Below, piece after piece: positions 28,308 through 38,377 of a stretch of 42,291 nt of DNA. Numbering within the stretch: the stretch's first letter is position 1; the number at the start of each line of letters is the position of its first letter. This stretch comes from Halobacteriales archaeon (GTDB lineage Archaea; Halobacteriota; Halobacteria; Halobacteriales; Hikarchaeaceae), in NCBI GenBank assembly GCA_022450005.1, contig JAKURE010000005.1, positions 1 to 42,291 of the forward strand, read 5' to 3'. Position numbers and translations under genes: made by a program. The notes under the pieces are model-generated. The model saw only the letters and a program-made list of their open reading frames with translations. It made no database searches and was not told the origin of the DNA.

Positions 28308-29345
28308 ATGGTAGTTTCGGTAGGTATAATTGGGGCCACGGGGGTCGTTGGTCAACGGTACATACAGTTAATCGAAAAACATCCGCTTTTTGAAATCAAG
28401 GTTGTTACCGCCAGCGACAGAAGTGTTGGAAAGTCATACCGGGATGCAGTTAACTGGGGATTGGACACACCCATGCCTAATGACATATCGAAGTTTGAAG
28501 TGAAACCAACAGATGCGAAAAGTATTCCAGAAGAAGTGGAAATCTTATTTTCAGCACTCCCCTCTCAAATTGCCTCAAAAGCAGAGCCTGAATTGTGTAA
28601 AGAAGGATATATCATTGCATCTAATTCGTCGAATGAAAGAATGAGCGAAGATGTTCCGTTGATCATTCCAGAAATAAATGCAGATCATCTATATTTAATT
28701 GAAATTCAACAAGATAATAGGAAATGGGATGGGGCTTTAATCAAAAATCCCAATTGCTCTGTAATAACCCTGGCGCCAACATTAAAGGCATTAGATATAT
28801 TTGGGCTTGAGAGAATTCATGTTGCGACACTCCAGGCGGTTTCAGGGGCAGGGTATGAAGGTGTCAAATCAATGCAGATTTTAGACAACGTTATTCCATT
28901 TATCCAAGGTGAAGAAGAAAAATTGGAAACGGAACCTCAGAAGATACTAGGGGGGCTAGAAGGAGATAAAATTTTAATGCACAACATGGAAGTATCGGCT
29001 TCGTGCAATCGTGTGGGAGTCATAGATGGGCATTTAGAGAATGTTTGGGCGGGGACAGAAGAACTGGCCACAGTTGAGAAGGTTAAAAACGCGTTTAAGG
29101 AATTGAAAGGATTGGAACTTCACTCCTCTCCTGAAGTGTTCATAGAAGTTTTTGAGGAAGAAGATAGGCCCCAACCTAGATTGGATAGGAATCTGGGAGA
29201 AGGGATGTCTATTTCAGTGGGAGGTATTAAAGAAACATCAGGAGGGGGGATTCAATACAACTGTTTGGCTCACAATACGATCAGGGGGGCAGCAGGAGCT
29301 AGCATATTAAATGGGGAACTTTTAATGGACAGTAAATGGTTCTGA
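28308..29345 (+). CDS. asd: Aspartate-semialdehyde dehydrogenase
   Basis: [52 protein letters not shown]. Confidence 0.96.
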   Translation: MVVSVGIIGATGVVGQRYIQLIEKHPLFEIKVVTASDRSVGKSYRDAVNWGLDTPMPNDISKFEVKPTDAKSIPEEVEILFSALPSQIASKAEPELCKEGYIIASNSSNERMSEDVPLIIPEINADHLYLIEIQQDNRKWDGALIKNPNCSVITLAPTLKALDIFGLERIHVATLQAVSGAGYEGVKSMQILDNVIPFIQGEEEKLETEPQKILGGLEGDKILMHNMEVSASCNRVGVIDGHLENVWAGTEELATVEKVKNAFKELKGLELHSSPEVFIEVFEEEDRPQPRLDRNLGEGMSISVGGIKETSGGGIQYNCLAHNTIRGAAGASILNGELLMDSKWF

Positions 29346-29386
29346 TCAGTGAATCCGGTTTCCAGGATCGTACGTAAAGAAAAGAA

Positions 29387-30703
29387 TTAAAGCGATTCGA
29401 GGGCCAAGTCGTTTGCCAACTGGGATTTTTTGAGCCTAGTTTCAAGAGTTTTTCGGTAGTCATTGAGATCAATTGAATGCCGGGCTACTCCCGATGTAAT
29501 CGCAGCTTCGGCAACTTTAGGTGCTACTTCGAATAGGACACGTGGATCAACTGGTTTTGGTATGATATAGTCAGGTCCAAACTCTATTTTTTCACCACCA
29601 TATGCTTCAATTACATCATCTATAACATCTTTCCGGGCGAGATCTGCTAGGGCCTGGGATGCAGCTATTTTCATATCTTCATTTATATCTTTTGCACGCA
29701 CATCCAATGCTCCACGGAAAATGAAGGGGAAACCAAGAACGTTGTTAACCTGGTTTGGGAAATCGGACCGCCCAGTTGCCATGATCACAGTGTCATCTCT
29801 AACAGCTTTTGCTTCGTAATATCCTATCTCTGGATCGGGGTTTGCCATTGCAAATATGATAGGATCACTTGCCATTGACTGAACCATTTCTTCACTGACT
29901 AGTCCTCCGATAGATAGGCCAACGAAGACGTCTGATTCAACCATGGCGTCAGCTAGATTTCCATCTTCTTCGCTCGCGAATTCTTGTTTATATTCATTGA
30001 TGTCTTCACGACTCTTTGATAAGATTCCTTTGGAGTCGACCATGACAATGTTTTCTTTTTTTGCACCTAAAGAGACGTAAAATTTTGCAGTCGCAATTGC
30101 ACTTGCTCCAGCTCCAGAGAATACAATTTTAAGATTGGAAATATCCTTAGAAATTATATCTGCAGCATTGAGTAATGCGGCTCCAGAAATTATTGCAGTT
30201 CCATGTTGATCGTCGTGGAACACAGGAATATCAAGTTTGGATCGTAATTGACGTTCGATCTCGAAACATTCCGGTGCTTTAATATCTTCTAAATTGATTC
30301 CCCCGAAGGTTGGTTCAAGTGCTTTTACAGTGGAGACAACCTCTTCGACAGTAGTTGGGTTTATCTCGATATCAAAAACATTTATATCGGCAAATCTTTT
30401 GAAGAGGACTCCTTTACCTTCCATGACAGGTTTCGATGCAGAGGGACCAATATTACCCAGTCCGAGTACTGCAGTTCCATTTGAAACAACTGCTACGAGG
30501 TTTCCTTTCCCGGTATAAACATAGGAATCTTCTTCATTATTGTGTATCTCCATACAGGGGGCAGCTACGCCAGGAGAATATGCCAAGGTGAGATCCCATT
30601 GTGTGTTGGCGGGTTTTGTGGTAAAAATGGCCAGTTTTCCAGGAGGGTCTACCTTATGGTAATTAAGTGCTTCATCTTGCATGGATGTTTCTTCGTTGTT
30701 CAT
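29387..30703 (-). CDS. NAD(P)-dependent malic enzyme (short form, no phosphotransacetylase domain)
   Basis: [100 protein letters not shown]. Confidence 0.94.
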   Translation of the reverse strand: MNNEETSMQDEALNYHKVDPPGKLAIFTTKPANTQWDLTLAYSPGVAAPCMEIHNNEEDSYVYTGKGNLVAVVSNGTAVLGLGNIGPSASKPVMEGKGVLFKRFADINVFDIEINPTTVEEVVSTVKALEPTFGGINLEDIKAPECFEIERQLRSKLDIPVFHDDQHGTAIISGAALLNAADIISKDISNLKIVFSGAGASAIATAKFYVSLGAKKENIVMVDSKGILSKSREDINEYKQEFASEEDGNLADAMVESDVFVGLSIGGLVSEEMVQSMASDPIIFAMANPDPEIGYYEAKAVRDDTVIMATGRSDFPNQVNNVLGFPFIFRGALDVRAKDINEDMKIAASQALADLARKDVIDDVIEAYGGEKIEFGPDYIIPKPVDPRVLFEVAPKVAEAAITSGVARHSIDLNDYRKTLETRLKKSQLANDLALESL

Positions 30704-30829
30704 AACAATAATGGGGGATATGGGGGAGTAAAAAGGATTCTATATGTATAAAATTGAAATTCGCTAGCCGTAAAAACAATGAAGGCACTAAATTAAGTAG
30801 AAATAAGTAGATGCAAGACAACATAGATC

Positions 30830-31288
30830 ATGAAGTCTTATTTTTTAAAAATAGTTACCGGTCTAACGTTTATTCTGTTGATGGTTGGAGTCTATACTAA
30901 AGAAGTGGGAGCGGATTTAACGTGTGGCATGAAATGGCCAATGTGTGATGGTGCAATATACGGGTTATTTCCCGCAAATTTGCCTAGCGCGATCGAATGG
31001 TCACATCGTTTTTTGGCTCTTGTTGTGGGGATATTAATACTATTTGCGTTGTATAAATCATGGGAGGTTCATGGGAGTAAATCTAGGATAACTAAAGCGG
31101 TGTTGTTGGCAGTTCTACTACTTCCGATACAAGTGATACTAGGTGCTTTGACGGTGGTAAAATTCGAATTGTTTTCTAGGAGTGACAGAATTTTGTTTGA
31201 GCCGTTGATTAGTGTGTCACACAATGCAATTGGTGTAGTGATATTAGTCTCATTGTTCGCTGCCATGTTATGGGAACGAGAACTATAA
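30830..31288 (+). CDS. COX15/CtaA family protein (heme A synthase-like), half-size
   Basis: VGVYTKEVGADLTCGMKWPMCDG, AIEWSHRFLALVVG, LLPIQVILGALTV, ISVSHNAIGVVIL; 152 aa, about 4 TM. Confidence 0.82.
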   Translation: MKSYFLKIVTGLTFILLMVGVYTKEVGADLTCGMKWPMCDGAIYGLFPANLPSAIEWSHRFLALVVGILILFALYKSWEVHGSKSRITKAVLLAVLLLPIQVILGALTVVKFELFSRSDRILFEPLISVSHNAIGVVILVSLFAAMLWEREL

Positions 31289-31312
31289 TTGAAAAATAAA
31301 GAAGGAAAAAAT

Positions 31313-32713
31313 TTACAGAAAATTTGATAAGTCGGACTGGGAGGGTTGTTCGTTTGGAGAGGGTTCTGAGTCCTCAATTGGAGATGAATCGTGGGCGGGG
31401 AAAAATACGTCTGGAGAAGAAGTTTCAACGTGATTTTCGGAGTCTCTTAGCGCAGTTGCTTCTTCGAGTATCTCTTTAACTTTTTTAGTAGTTTTCCCAG
31501 ATCCGGTTAGATAAGAGATGGTGTCAAGTTCTAGTTCATACGCCGCGGCTACATTAATTGTCAAAAGTCGATTTTTGCAATTTTGAACCATAGTTTTTAA
31601 CAAGGGCATTATTTCTATTCGGGAAGTACCAACACTGGTACCACTCATTTTGGAGATTGATTTTGCGACAGTATCGCGGAGATCACGAGAGCCTCTAGAT
31701 GCACCTAGCCTTTGCCAGTATCTAGGAGGACCATATCGCGTCCATCCACCTTTGGGAGAGGGGTTTCTGGATACTGCAACTCCCGCGACCATTATATCTC
31801 TAGCATATCGCCAATAAGCGTAATTCTGAGTTGTACGAGTGCGAGTGAGCCACGTTTCGGCGCGAGAGAGATGATCATAGGCGCGAGACAATTCGGAGCT
31901 ATCAAAATCTTTGGGTACGTTTTCATCTATCCAAGATAAAAGATTGTCTGGCGTTTCATTGACATCGTAAGATGATGTGAGTGCATCTCTGGGTTCCAAA
32001 TTTTTGAAGAGATTATTTAAGAACTCAAAGATATTTTCTTCGCGGTTTCTAGAGCTAGTTACTATATTTTTCTGAGGTAGACTTCCATCTATAGAAACAG
32101 TGGCCTGTAAGTCATTTATCGCCCCACGTAGATCTCCACTATTTTTTTCAGCGATGAGTTCTAGTGATCCATTTTCAGGAGAGATAGTTTCGCTACGGCA
32201 GATGTCACGTAGAATGGGTAATATCGATCGGGAAGAGATGTCATTAAATCGTATTGCTTCACAGACATTTCGAAGTCCTCTACTCATGTTATAATAATCG
32301 TTCGCGATCAGAACGATCGGTTGTGAAGATTCTTTAATTAATTTGGTGAGTGCTGCAGCTCCACCACGGTCATAGGTTCCGTGTAAGTTATCTGCTTCGT
32401 CGAGTATCACAAGTTTTTGCCCAGAAGATCCTCCAGAAATTGTGCCGGTATTTGCGGCATTGCGCGCAATTCTGTTTATGATTTTTGCAGTACGTTGATC
32501 TGAGGCATTCAATTCAATTATGTCCCACCCCATGTCCAATGCAAGTGCATGTGCCGCAGAGGTCTTTCCGATCCCGGGACTTCCATGAAGAACGACTGCA
32601 GGGGATTGGGGATTCCAGTTAGAAGCCCATTCCAAAAATGTACTAATTGCTTTGTCGTTTCCACGGACTGCATCTAGCGTTTTTGGGCGGTATTTCTCTG
32701 TGAGACTTGCCAT
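31313..32713 (-). CDS. rfcL: Replication factor C large subunit
   Basis: LTEKYRPKTLDAVRGND, GSPGIGKTSAAHALA, LILDEADN-type Walker B (LVILDEADNLHG), C-terminal PIP box QSDLSNFL. Confidence 0.95.
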   Translation of the reverse strand: MASLTEKYRPKTLDAVRGNDKAISTFLEWASNWNPQSPAVVLHGSPGIGKTSAAHALALDMGWDIIELNASDQRTAKIINRIARNAANTGTISGGSSGQKLVILDEADNLHGTYDRGGAAALTKLIKESSQPIVLIANDYYNMSRGLRNVCEAIRFNDISSRSILPILRDICRSETISPENGSLELIAEKNSGDLRGAINDLQATVSIDGSLPQKNIVTSSRNREENIFEFLNNLFKNLEPRDALTSSYDVNETPDNLLSWIDENVPKDFDSSELSRAYDHLSRAETWLTRTRTTQNYAYWRYARDIMVAGVAVSRNPSPKGGWTRYGPPRYWQRLGASRGSRDLRDTVAKSISKMSGTSVGTSRIEIMPLLKTMVQNCKNRLLTINVAAAYELELDTISYLTGSGKTTKKVKEILEEATALRDSENHVETSSPDVFFPAHDSSPIEDSEPSPNEQPSQSDLSNFL

Positions 32714-32796
32714 TGAAGATAACATAGATACGAGGGGCTTTAGTGGTTACGGAGAGAAAGCTAGGGCATAAGATACTGCGGTGTAAAAGGTGGAAT

Positions 32797-32910
32797 ATGC
32801 CAGTCAGAAAGGAGATATTAAAAATAATGGGAGGAACGGTGATAGTATACATCGTACTTTTGTCCATACTGGCGATAATTCTGTTTATAATTCCTACGAT
32901 TCTGATATAG
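32797..32910 (+). CDS. Putative 37-aa single-TM protein
   Basis: MPVRKEILKIMGGTVIVYIVLLSILAIILFIIPTILI; below the provided ORF-length cut-off; read by hand. Confidence 0.35.
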   Translation: MPVRKEILKIMGGTVIVYIVLLSILAIILFIIPTILI

Positions 32911-32980
32911 ATAAGAAGGAGATTGAAAGATTGGAACGCTGGTAAAGAGTAGAAAGGGGTTAGAAAAAATTGTTGAGACG

Positions 32981-34195
32981 TTAGGCGTATATGACAGACT
33001 CGGAATCGTCGGGCGTACTTTTGTTGGTAGTTAATAAATCAACAGCGGTGATGAAATCATCTGCTGATATTTCAGTTCTCTCTTCGCGAATTGCAGTCAT
33101 CCCGGCCTCAGTGCAAATTGCTTTGATATCGGCGCCACTACTACCAGGAGTAAGCTCAGATAAAAGTTTGAAGTCAATCTTATCTGCAAGATTCATATTT
33201 TGAGTGTGGATTGCAAAAATTCTCTCTCTTGCCTCTTCATTTGGAAATGGAATTTCAATTAAACGGTCGAATCTACCAGGACGTAAGATAGCCTCATCAA
33301 GCATATCAAAACGATTGGTTGCTGCTATTAGACGGATATTACCACGTTCGTCGAATCCGTCCAAACTAGCGAGTAATTGCATCATAGTTCTTTGGACTTC
33401 GGCATCTCCAGAAGTCTTGGACTCTATACGTTGGGATGCGATTGCATCTACTTCGTCGATGAAAATGATAGCAGGTTCATTTGCTAGAGCGAGCTGGAAT
33501 ATGTCCCTCACCAAGCGAGATCCTTCCCCAATAAATTTGTGTACGAGTTCAGAACCTGCTAGTTTGATAAAGGATGCATTTGTTTTGTTTGCAACTGCTT
33601 TGGCTAACAGTGTCTTTCCGGTTCCGGGTGGTCCATGTAGCAAAACGCCTGCAGGAGGTTCTACGCCTACTGTTTTGAAAATTTCAGGATTCTCGAGAGG
33701 TATTTCAACGGCCTCTCGTATTTGTTGGATTTGGTCGTCTAACCCACCAATGTCGTCGTAGGTAACCGTGGGGCATTCATCTATTTGCATAGCTTGGGCA
33801 CGGAGATCGGTTTCTTCGTCTAAGATGTGGATGATAGAGAGTGCACTATTGACCGCAACTCTAGATCCAGGTTTCATTTCGTCGTGTAGTTCGGGGAGTG
33901 AAACGGTGATTGCTTCTTGGTTGTTTCCGTGTTGCCGTATTATAATTCCTTCTTTGGAGACTTCTTGGACAGTCGCGATGAATAAAGGAGGTTGGCGTAA
34001 TTGTTGGTTCTCGTGATTGAGGCGCTCTAGTTTCTGTAAGAATTTGCTATTTTCTGCAGTAATATCTAGCAACTTGTCTTGCATCTCGCTGTTTTTGTCG
34101 TGGGCTTCTTGCAGTTGCTGAGCGAGAGTTTCAAGTTGTTGTTCTAGTGGTAAATCGTCTTTAGAAGAAGAATCTACACTGTCGGTGGCATCCAT
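32981..34195 (-). CDS. Proteasome-activating nucleotidase
   Basis: Coiled coil, OB region, TYDDIGGLDDQIQQIREAVEIPLENPEIF, GPPGTGKTLLAKAVANKT, AAA motifs; C-terminal HbYX (IYA). Confidence 0.96.
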   Translation of the reverse strand: MDATDSVDSSSKDDLPLEQQLETLAQQLQEAHDKNSEMQDKLLDITAENSKFLQKLERLNHENQQLRQPPLFIATVQEVSKEGIIIRQHGNNQEAITVSLPELHDEMKPGSRVAVNSALSIIHILDEETDLRAQAMQIDECPTVTYDDIGGLDDQIQQIREAVEIPLENPEIFKTVGVEPPAGVLLHGPPGTGKTLLAKAVANKTNASFIKLAGSELVHKFIGEGSRLVRDIFQLALANEPAIIFIDEVDAIASQRIESKTSGDAEVQRTMMQLLASLDGFDERGNIRLIAATNRFDMLDEAILRPGRFDRLIEIPFPNEEARERIFAIHTQNMNLADKIDFKLLSELTPGSSGADIKAICTEAGMTAIREERTEISADDFITAVDLLTTNKSTPDDSESVIYA

Positions 34196-34395
34196 TATGT
34201 TCGAGATTGGGTGCCATTACTTATGAGTTTTCGGATGGGAGAATAGTGCTAGTGTCAAGAGACAGGAACGTTTCTGGGATTGGTCGTCGGACGTGGGTCA
34301 TGCCCAGAGAGAATACGTGAAGAGAAGTAAAAATATGTTTTTAGGTAATAAAATTGTATCGAAAATATTAATACCAGACATTATGTAATGGAGGT

Positions 34396-34656
34396 ATGAC
34401 TACAGGAATTGGAAGGGGTCTGCAAGCAGTTAGTATCGAAAAAAGTAGCAAAGAGAGGCTCCCACCTAGTGCAAAATTAGTATTGAAAGTTTTGGAATAT
34501 AACGAAGAATTAACACAAACGGAGCTAGTACAAGAAACATTACTACCATCCCGCACTGTGAGATATGCTCTTTCGAGATTGGAAAGTGCTCGTTTAGTCA
34601 AGGTTAGATTCTCTACATTGGATGCCCGGAAGAGAATATATTCTATAAACATATAG
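34396..34656 (+). CDS. Winged-helix transcriptional regulator (MarR-like)
   Basis: LPPSAKLVLKVLEYNEELTQTELVQETLLPSRTVRYALSRLESARLVKVRFSTLDARKRIYSI. Confidence 0.85.
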   Translation: MTTGIGRGLQAVSIEKSSKERLPPSAKLVLKVLEYNEELTQTELVQETLLPSRTVRYALSRLESARLVKVRFSTLDARKRIYSINI

Positions 34657-34720
34657 AACCTACTGAAAATATAGAGACCTAAAGAAAATGATTTAGGAAT
34701 GAAGAATAGTAGTTACGCAT

Positions 34721-35941
34721 ATGGGGCGAATAGTACATACAGGAGATACACATATTGGATATCTTCAATACCATTTGCATTCTAGAAGGGAAGATTTTTT
34801 ATATGCGTTTAGAAAGGTGGTAGAAGACGCGATAGAAGAGGAAGTCGATGCAATTGTTCATTCGGGCGATCTTTTCCATAAGGCAAATCCAGATCTCATA
34901 GATATCGCAGGTACGATCGAGATTCTACAATTGGCTAAAGATGTCAACATCCCGATTCTTGCAATAGCAGGAAATCATGAGATGCAACGTGGATTACAAT
35001 GGATTGATGTATTTGAGAAATTGGGTTTAGTTACACATCTTGGGAAAACTCCACATACTATTGAGGATAAGGAGGGGGGTATTGCAGTATATGGGATGGA
35101 TTATGTCCATCCTGATAAAAGAGAGGGACTTGACTATCAATTTGAAGAGAGTTCATCAAAATATAAAATTCTAGTTTCTCATGGTCAGTTTACCCCACTG
35201 GTACTCGTTCCAGGAAGAAATACATGGGACATAGAATTGGTGTTGAGATCTTCGAACGTTGAATTTGATGTGGTGTTACTTGGAGATGAACATATCCAAA
35301 AACAAAAGAAAATAGGGAATACATGGGTGACGTATTGTGGTTCTACTGAAAGGGCATCAATAGCAGAACGTGAAAGAAGAAGTTATAATATTATTGATTT
35401 AGAGGGCGGGGTGAAAATTGGCACAAAAAATATTCGGACTCGTGAATTTGTATATATGGAAGAAGAAATTCCAGAAGGAGAGAATATTGAATATCTGTTT
35501 GAAAGAATAAAAGAAAAAGAACATGAATTTTCAGATGCGATTGTAGTTGTTTCTGTGGGAGGTGGTGGAATAAAAATACCTATTGCAGAAATAGAAGAAT
35601 ATTGCAAAGGTAAGGGTGCAACTCACGTAATAATTAAACCAAGTAAAGGGGAAATAGAGGAATTGGGAGTGGGAGAATGGGTTTATTTTGAAGACCCAGC
35701 AGAAGTAGTAGAAAATGAAATGGAGTCATTGGGACTGAGTGAAGCTGCACGATGTATAGACATGTTGGTGAGAGATAGAAACATAGTAGATAGTAATCTC
35801 AAAATGCATGTAAAAGAATCAATAGAAAATATGATGGGTGAATCGGAGAAATTCGAGAAGGAACTCGTTCAAGAAGGGGAGAGAAAATCACCAGGGAATA
35901 ATAAAGAAGAGAATGAATATACTCTCGGGGATTTTTCATGA
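34721..35941 (+). CDS. mre11: DNA double-strand break repair nuclease Mre11
   Basis: GDTHIGYLQY, DAIVHSGDLFHKANP, AIAGNHEMQRG; overlaps rad50 start. Confidence 0.94.
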   Translation: MGRIVHTGDTHIGYLQYHLHSRREDFLYAFRKVVEDAIEEEVDAIVHSGDLFHKANPDLIDIAGTIEILQLAKDVNIPILAIAGNHEMQRGLQWIDVFEKLGLVTHLGKTPHTIEDKEGGIAVYGMDYVHPDKREGLDYQFEESSSKYKILVSHGQFTPLVLVPGRNTWDIELVLRSSNVEFDVVLLGDEHIQKQKKIGNTWVTYCGSTERASIAERERRSYNIIDLEGGVKIGTKNIRTREFVYMEEEIPEGENIEYLFERIKEKEHEFSDAIVVVSVGGGGIKIPIAEIEEYCKGKGATHVIIKPSKGEIEELGVGEWVYFEDPAEVVENEMESLGLSEAARCIDMLVRDRNIVDSNLKMHVKESIENMMGESEKFEKELVQEGERKSPGNNKEENEYTLGDFS

Positions 35942-38010
35942 AGTTCAATCGATTGCAACTGCGGAATTTTAAGCCATACAAAGAGGTCAAGGTCAACTTC
36001 AAAGACGGAGTGACCATAATTTATGGACCAAACGGATCTGGAAAATCGACATTATTGGAAGCATGTTTTTTTGCACTATATGGGAAGGTATCTTCAAGGG
36101 GAAATTTGGACGAGATAATAACTAAAGGTGAAAAAAAAGCACAGATTAGTTTAACTTTCTCTCAGGGCGAAAAATTATTTCATGTCGAAAGGGAAATTAC
36201 GATGCGAGGGGGTGCTGCAGTAACTACGAAGTGCACATTAGAGACTCCAAAAGATGTCATATCAGGCAGCGGCCCGGTTGGGAAAGAAATCGAAAAAATA
36301 CTAAACATGAGTTCTGAAGACTTTGTAAGTTGCGCATATGTTCGCCAGGGTGACATAAATAAATTAATAGAGGCGACCCCGACGGAGAGGCAAGCGCTAA
36401 TAGATGGGTTGTTGCAGCTCGGTTTGCTCAAAAAATATGGAGACAGAGTTTCGATATCTCGTCGAGCGGTGGTAGAAATAGCTACAGAACAAAAAGGTGC
36501 GATCGAGGAACTAAATAATCAATTAAATCAGAGGTCGAAAGAGGATCTATCGAGAGGAATTAGAGAGTTGGAAGAAGAAGGAAATAAGATTGATAAAGAA
36601 ATTTCACAGCTAGAAAAAAACCTAGAAAAGAAACAAAATGAAGTAAAAACACTTAAGGAAATTATTGATTCTCACGGTGAAGCACAAAGGGAAATGGAAG
36701 ATCTGGAAATTGACATGAAAAAACTTAGTGAAGATTTGAGTGAGTTGAAGATTAGCGCTTCCAAGATTGTAGAAGGAATAACAAAGGAGAGGCAGGAGAT
36801 ACAAGAGAAGGAAAAAGAAAAACGGGGTTTGCAAGAAGAGATAGATGGACTTTTAGAAAAAGGTGGAGAAGAAACGCCCTACGAACTATCCCAGATGGAT
36901 TCTATTATAGATAAAATAACTAACTTGAGAATTGAGATAAAAACTAATCAAAATGGAATTGAAAAAATGGAAAAGTTGATAGAAGAAGGGAAATGTCCAG
37001 AATGTGGAAAGGAGATAGAAGGGGCCCCGAGGATTTCATCGTTGGAAGAAGATAAAAAAATACTGTCTGAAAAAAATCGTTTGTTAGAGGAAATGGATAA
37101 AAAATGGAAAGTGGGTAATGAAGTAACAGAGAAACTAAAATTGTATGGGAATATAGGTAGTGAAATTAATCTAAGTCGTGCGCAATTAGATACTCTAGAT
37201 TCGGGTGAAAAAATAGTAAACGATGGAATTAGAGATAAACTAGATTTGCTTACAAAAAACCAAACAAAATTGAAAAATTTAGAAGAAAATTCGAGTGAAA
37301 AATCGGATTTGAAAGACATCGAGAATAAGATAAAATTGGCAGATGTGGGATTAAAAAGTATTGAAGATGGACTAGAAATATCGAAGAAAAAGAAAGAAGA
37401 GATAGGTGTCGAAAAGATACAGAAAGAATTGGAAAAGAAAGAGCTTAAAAAATTAAATGAGAGGCTCGAAATTCTGGAGGAAGATAAGAAAAATATAGAA
37501 TTGGTCATAGATGAAAGTGAAAAATTGAAAAAATTCTATGAAGAACTGAGAGTGGAATTGAGACAAAGAAATCTCAATCGGCTGGAAGTTTTGTTGAATA
37601 ATACATTTCAGATAATATATCAAAATGATGCATATTCTCAAATTGAACTTGATGAATCGTACGACTTATTGGTTTATCAAAAAGACGGTGAATCGCTGAA
37701 TCCCAGGCAATTATCAGGTGGAGAGCGTGCATTGTTTAATCTAAGTCTTAGATCTGCGATATATAGACTGTTAATAGAGGGAACTCAAGGAATAGCCCCC
37801 ATGCCACCTCTAATATTGGATGAACCCACAGTATTTCTCGATGGAGGTCATGTTAGTAAATTGGGTGAATTGATTAGTTCAATGCAAGAAATAGGAGTGG
37901 AGCAAATTTTAATTGTAAGTCATGATGATGAACTGCTTGGTTCGGGTGGATCGATTATTACGGTGGAAAAAGAACCTACTTCTAATCGGTCGGAAGTGAT
38001 TGCACATTGA
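35938..38010 (+). CDS. rad50: DNA double-strand break repair ATPase Rad50 (690 aa)
   Basis: [22 protein letters not shown], zinc hook CPEC at 36993-37004, LSGGERALFNLSLRSA, LILDEPTVFLD. Confidence 0.96.
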   Translation: MKFNRLQLRNFKPYKEVKVNFKDGVTIIYGPNGSGKSTLLEACFFALYGKVSSRGNLDEIITKGEKKAQISLTFSQGEKLFHVEREITMRGGAAVTTKCTLETPKDVISGSGPVGKEIEKILNMSSEDFVSCAYVRQGDINKLIEATPTERQALIDGLLQLGLLKKYGDRVSISRRAVVEIATEQKGAIEELNNQLNQRSKEDLSRGIRELEEEGNKIDKEISQLEKNLEKKQNEVKTLKEIIDSHGEAQREMEDLEIDMKKLSEDLSELKISASKIVEGITKERQEIQEKEKEKRGLQEEIDGLLEKGGEETPYELSQMDSIIDKITNLRIEIKTNQNGIEKMEKLIEEGKCPECGKEIEGAPRISSLEEDKKILSEKNRLLEEMDKKWKVGNEVTEKLKLYGNIGSEINLSRAQLDTLDSGEKIVNDGIRDKLDLLTKNQTKLKNLEENSSEKSDLKDIENKIKLADVGLKSIEDGLEISKKKKEEIGVEKIQKELEKKELKKLNERLEILEEDKKNIELVIDESEKLKKFYEELRVELRQRNLNRLEVLLNNTFQIIYQNDAYSQIELDESYDLLVYQKDGESLNPRQLSGGERALFNLSLRSAIYRLLIEGTQGIAPMPPLILDEPTVFLDGGHVSKLGELISSMQEIGVEQILIVSHDDELLGSGGSIITVEKEPTSNRSEVIAH

Positions 38011-38029
38011 GAAAATTTCTTTTATTGTG

Positions 38030-38239
38030 TTAATTTGAAGAAATATTTTTTTTAGCGATTCGATAATATCTCAAAGCATAGATTGATCCGAATGCACCAA
38101 GCAGTAAAGAGATAGTACCGGGGAGATATCTTTGTTCAAACCACAATAAGAGGAAACCAATGGAGAATGAAAAGAATGAAAAGTTGAATAAAAATACAAT
38201 GGTCCAGAATTGTTTTGAGAAGGGGTGGTCTATGAACAT
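38030..38239 (-). CDS. Hypothetical two-TM protein
   Basis: 69-aa ORF, hydrophobic segments LFNFSFFSFSIGFLLLWF and GTISLLLGAFGSIYALRYY. Confidence 0.5.
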   Translation of the reverse strand: MFIDHPFSKQFWTIVFLFNFSFFSFSIGFLLLWFEQRYLPGTISLLLGAFGSIYALRYYRIAKKNISSN

Positions 38240-38377
38240 AGGTGGTAAGAGTTGATGAAAGTACAGGAGGGACTAGGATAATAATCTGCCTAAAAAATTT
38301 GGTCTGTTGGGAAGTGGACAAAGTGATTCAAGGGGATTACAGGGGTTTTTTAGGAGTGGCGCCCCAATAGCTAAAAA

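Noticed and set aside
33204-33761. 185-aa + strand ORF opposite PAN
   Set aside because: Antisense to a clear PAN gene; Ser/Ala/Ile-rich composition is typical of a shadow ORF.
34200-34395. Possible small RNA between PAN and the winged-helix gene
   Set aside because: Only a 4-bp hairpin (TGGG-TCATG-CCCA) visible; insufficient structure to support an ncRNA call.
36948-37508. 186-aa - strand ORF within rad50
   Set aside because: Antisense of Lys/Glu-rich coiled coil, giving Ser/Phe/Leu-rich translation; not a real gene.
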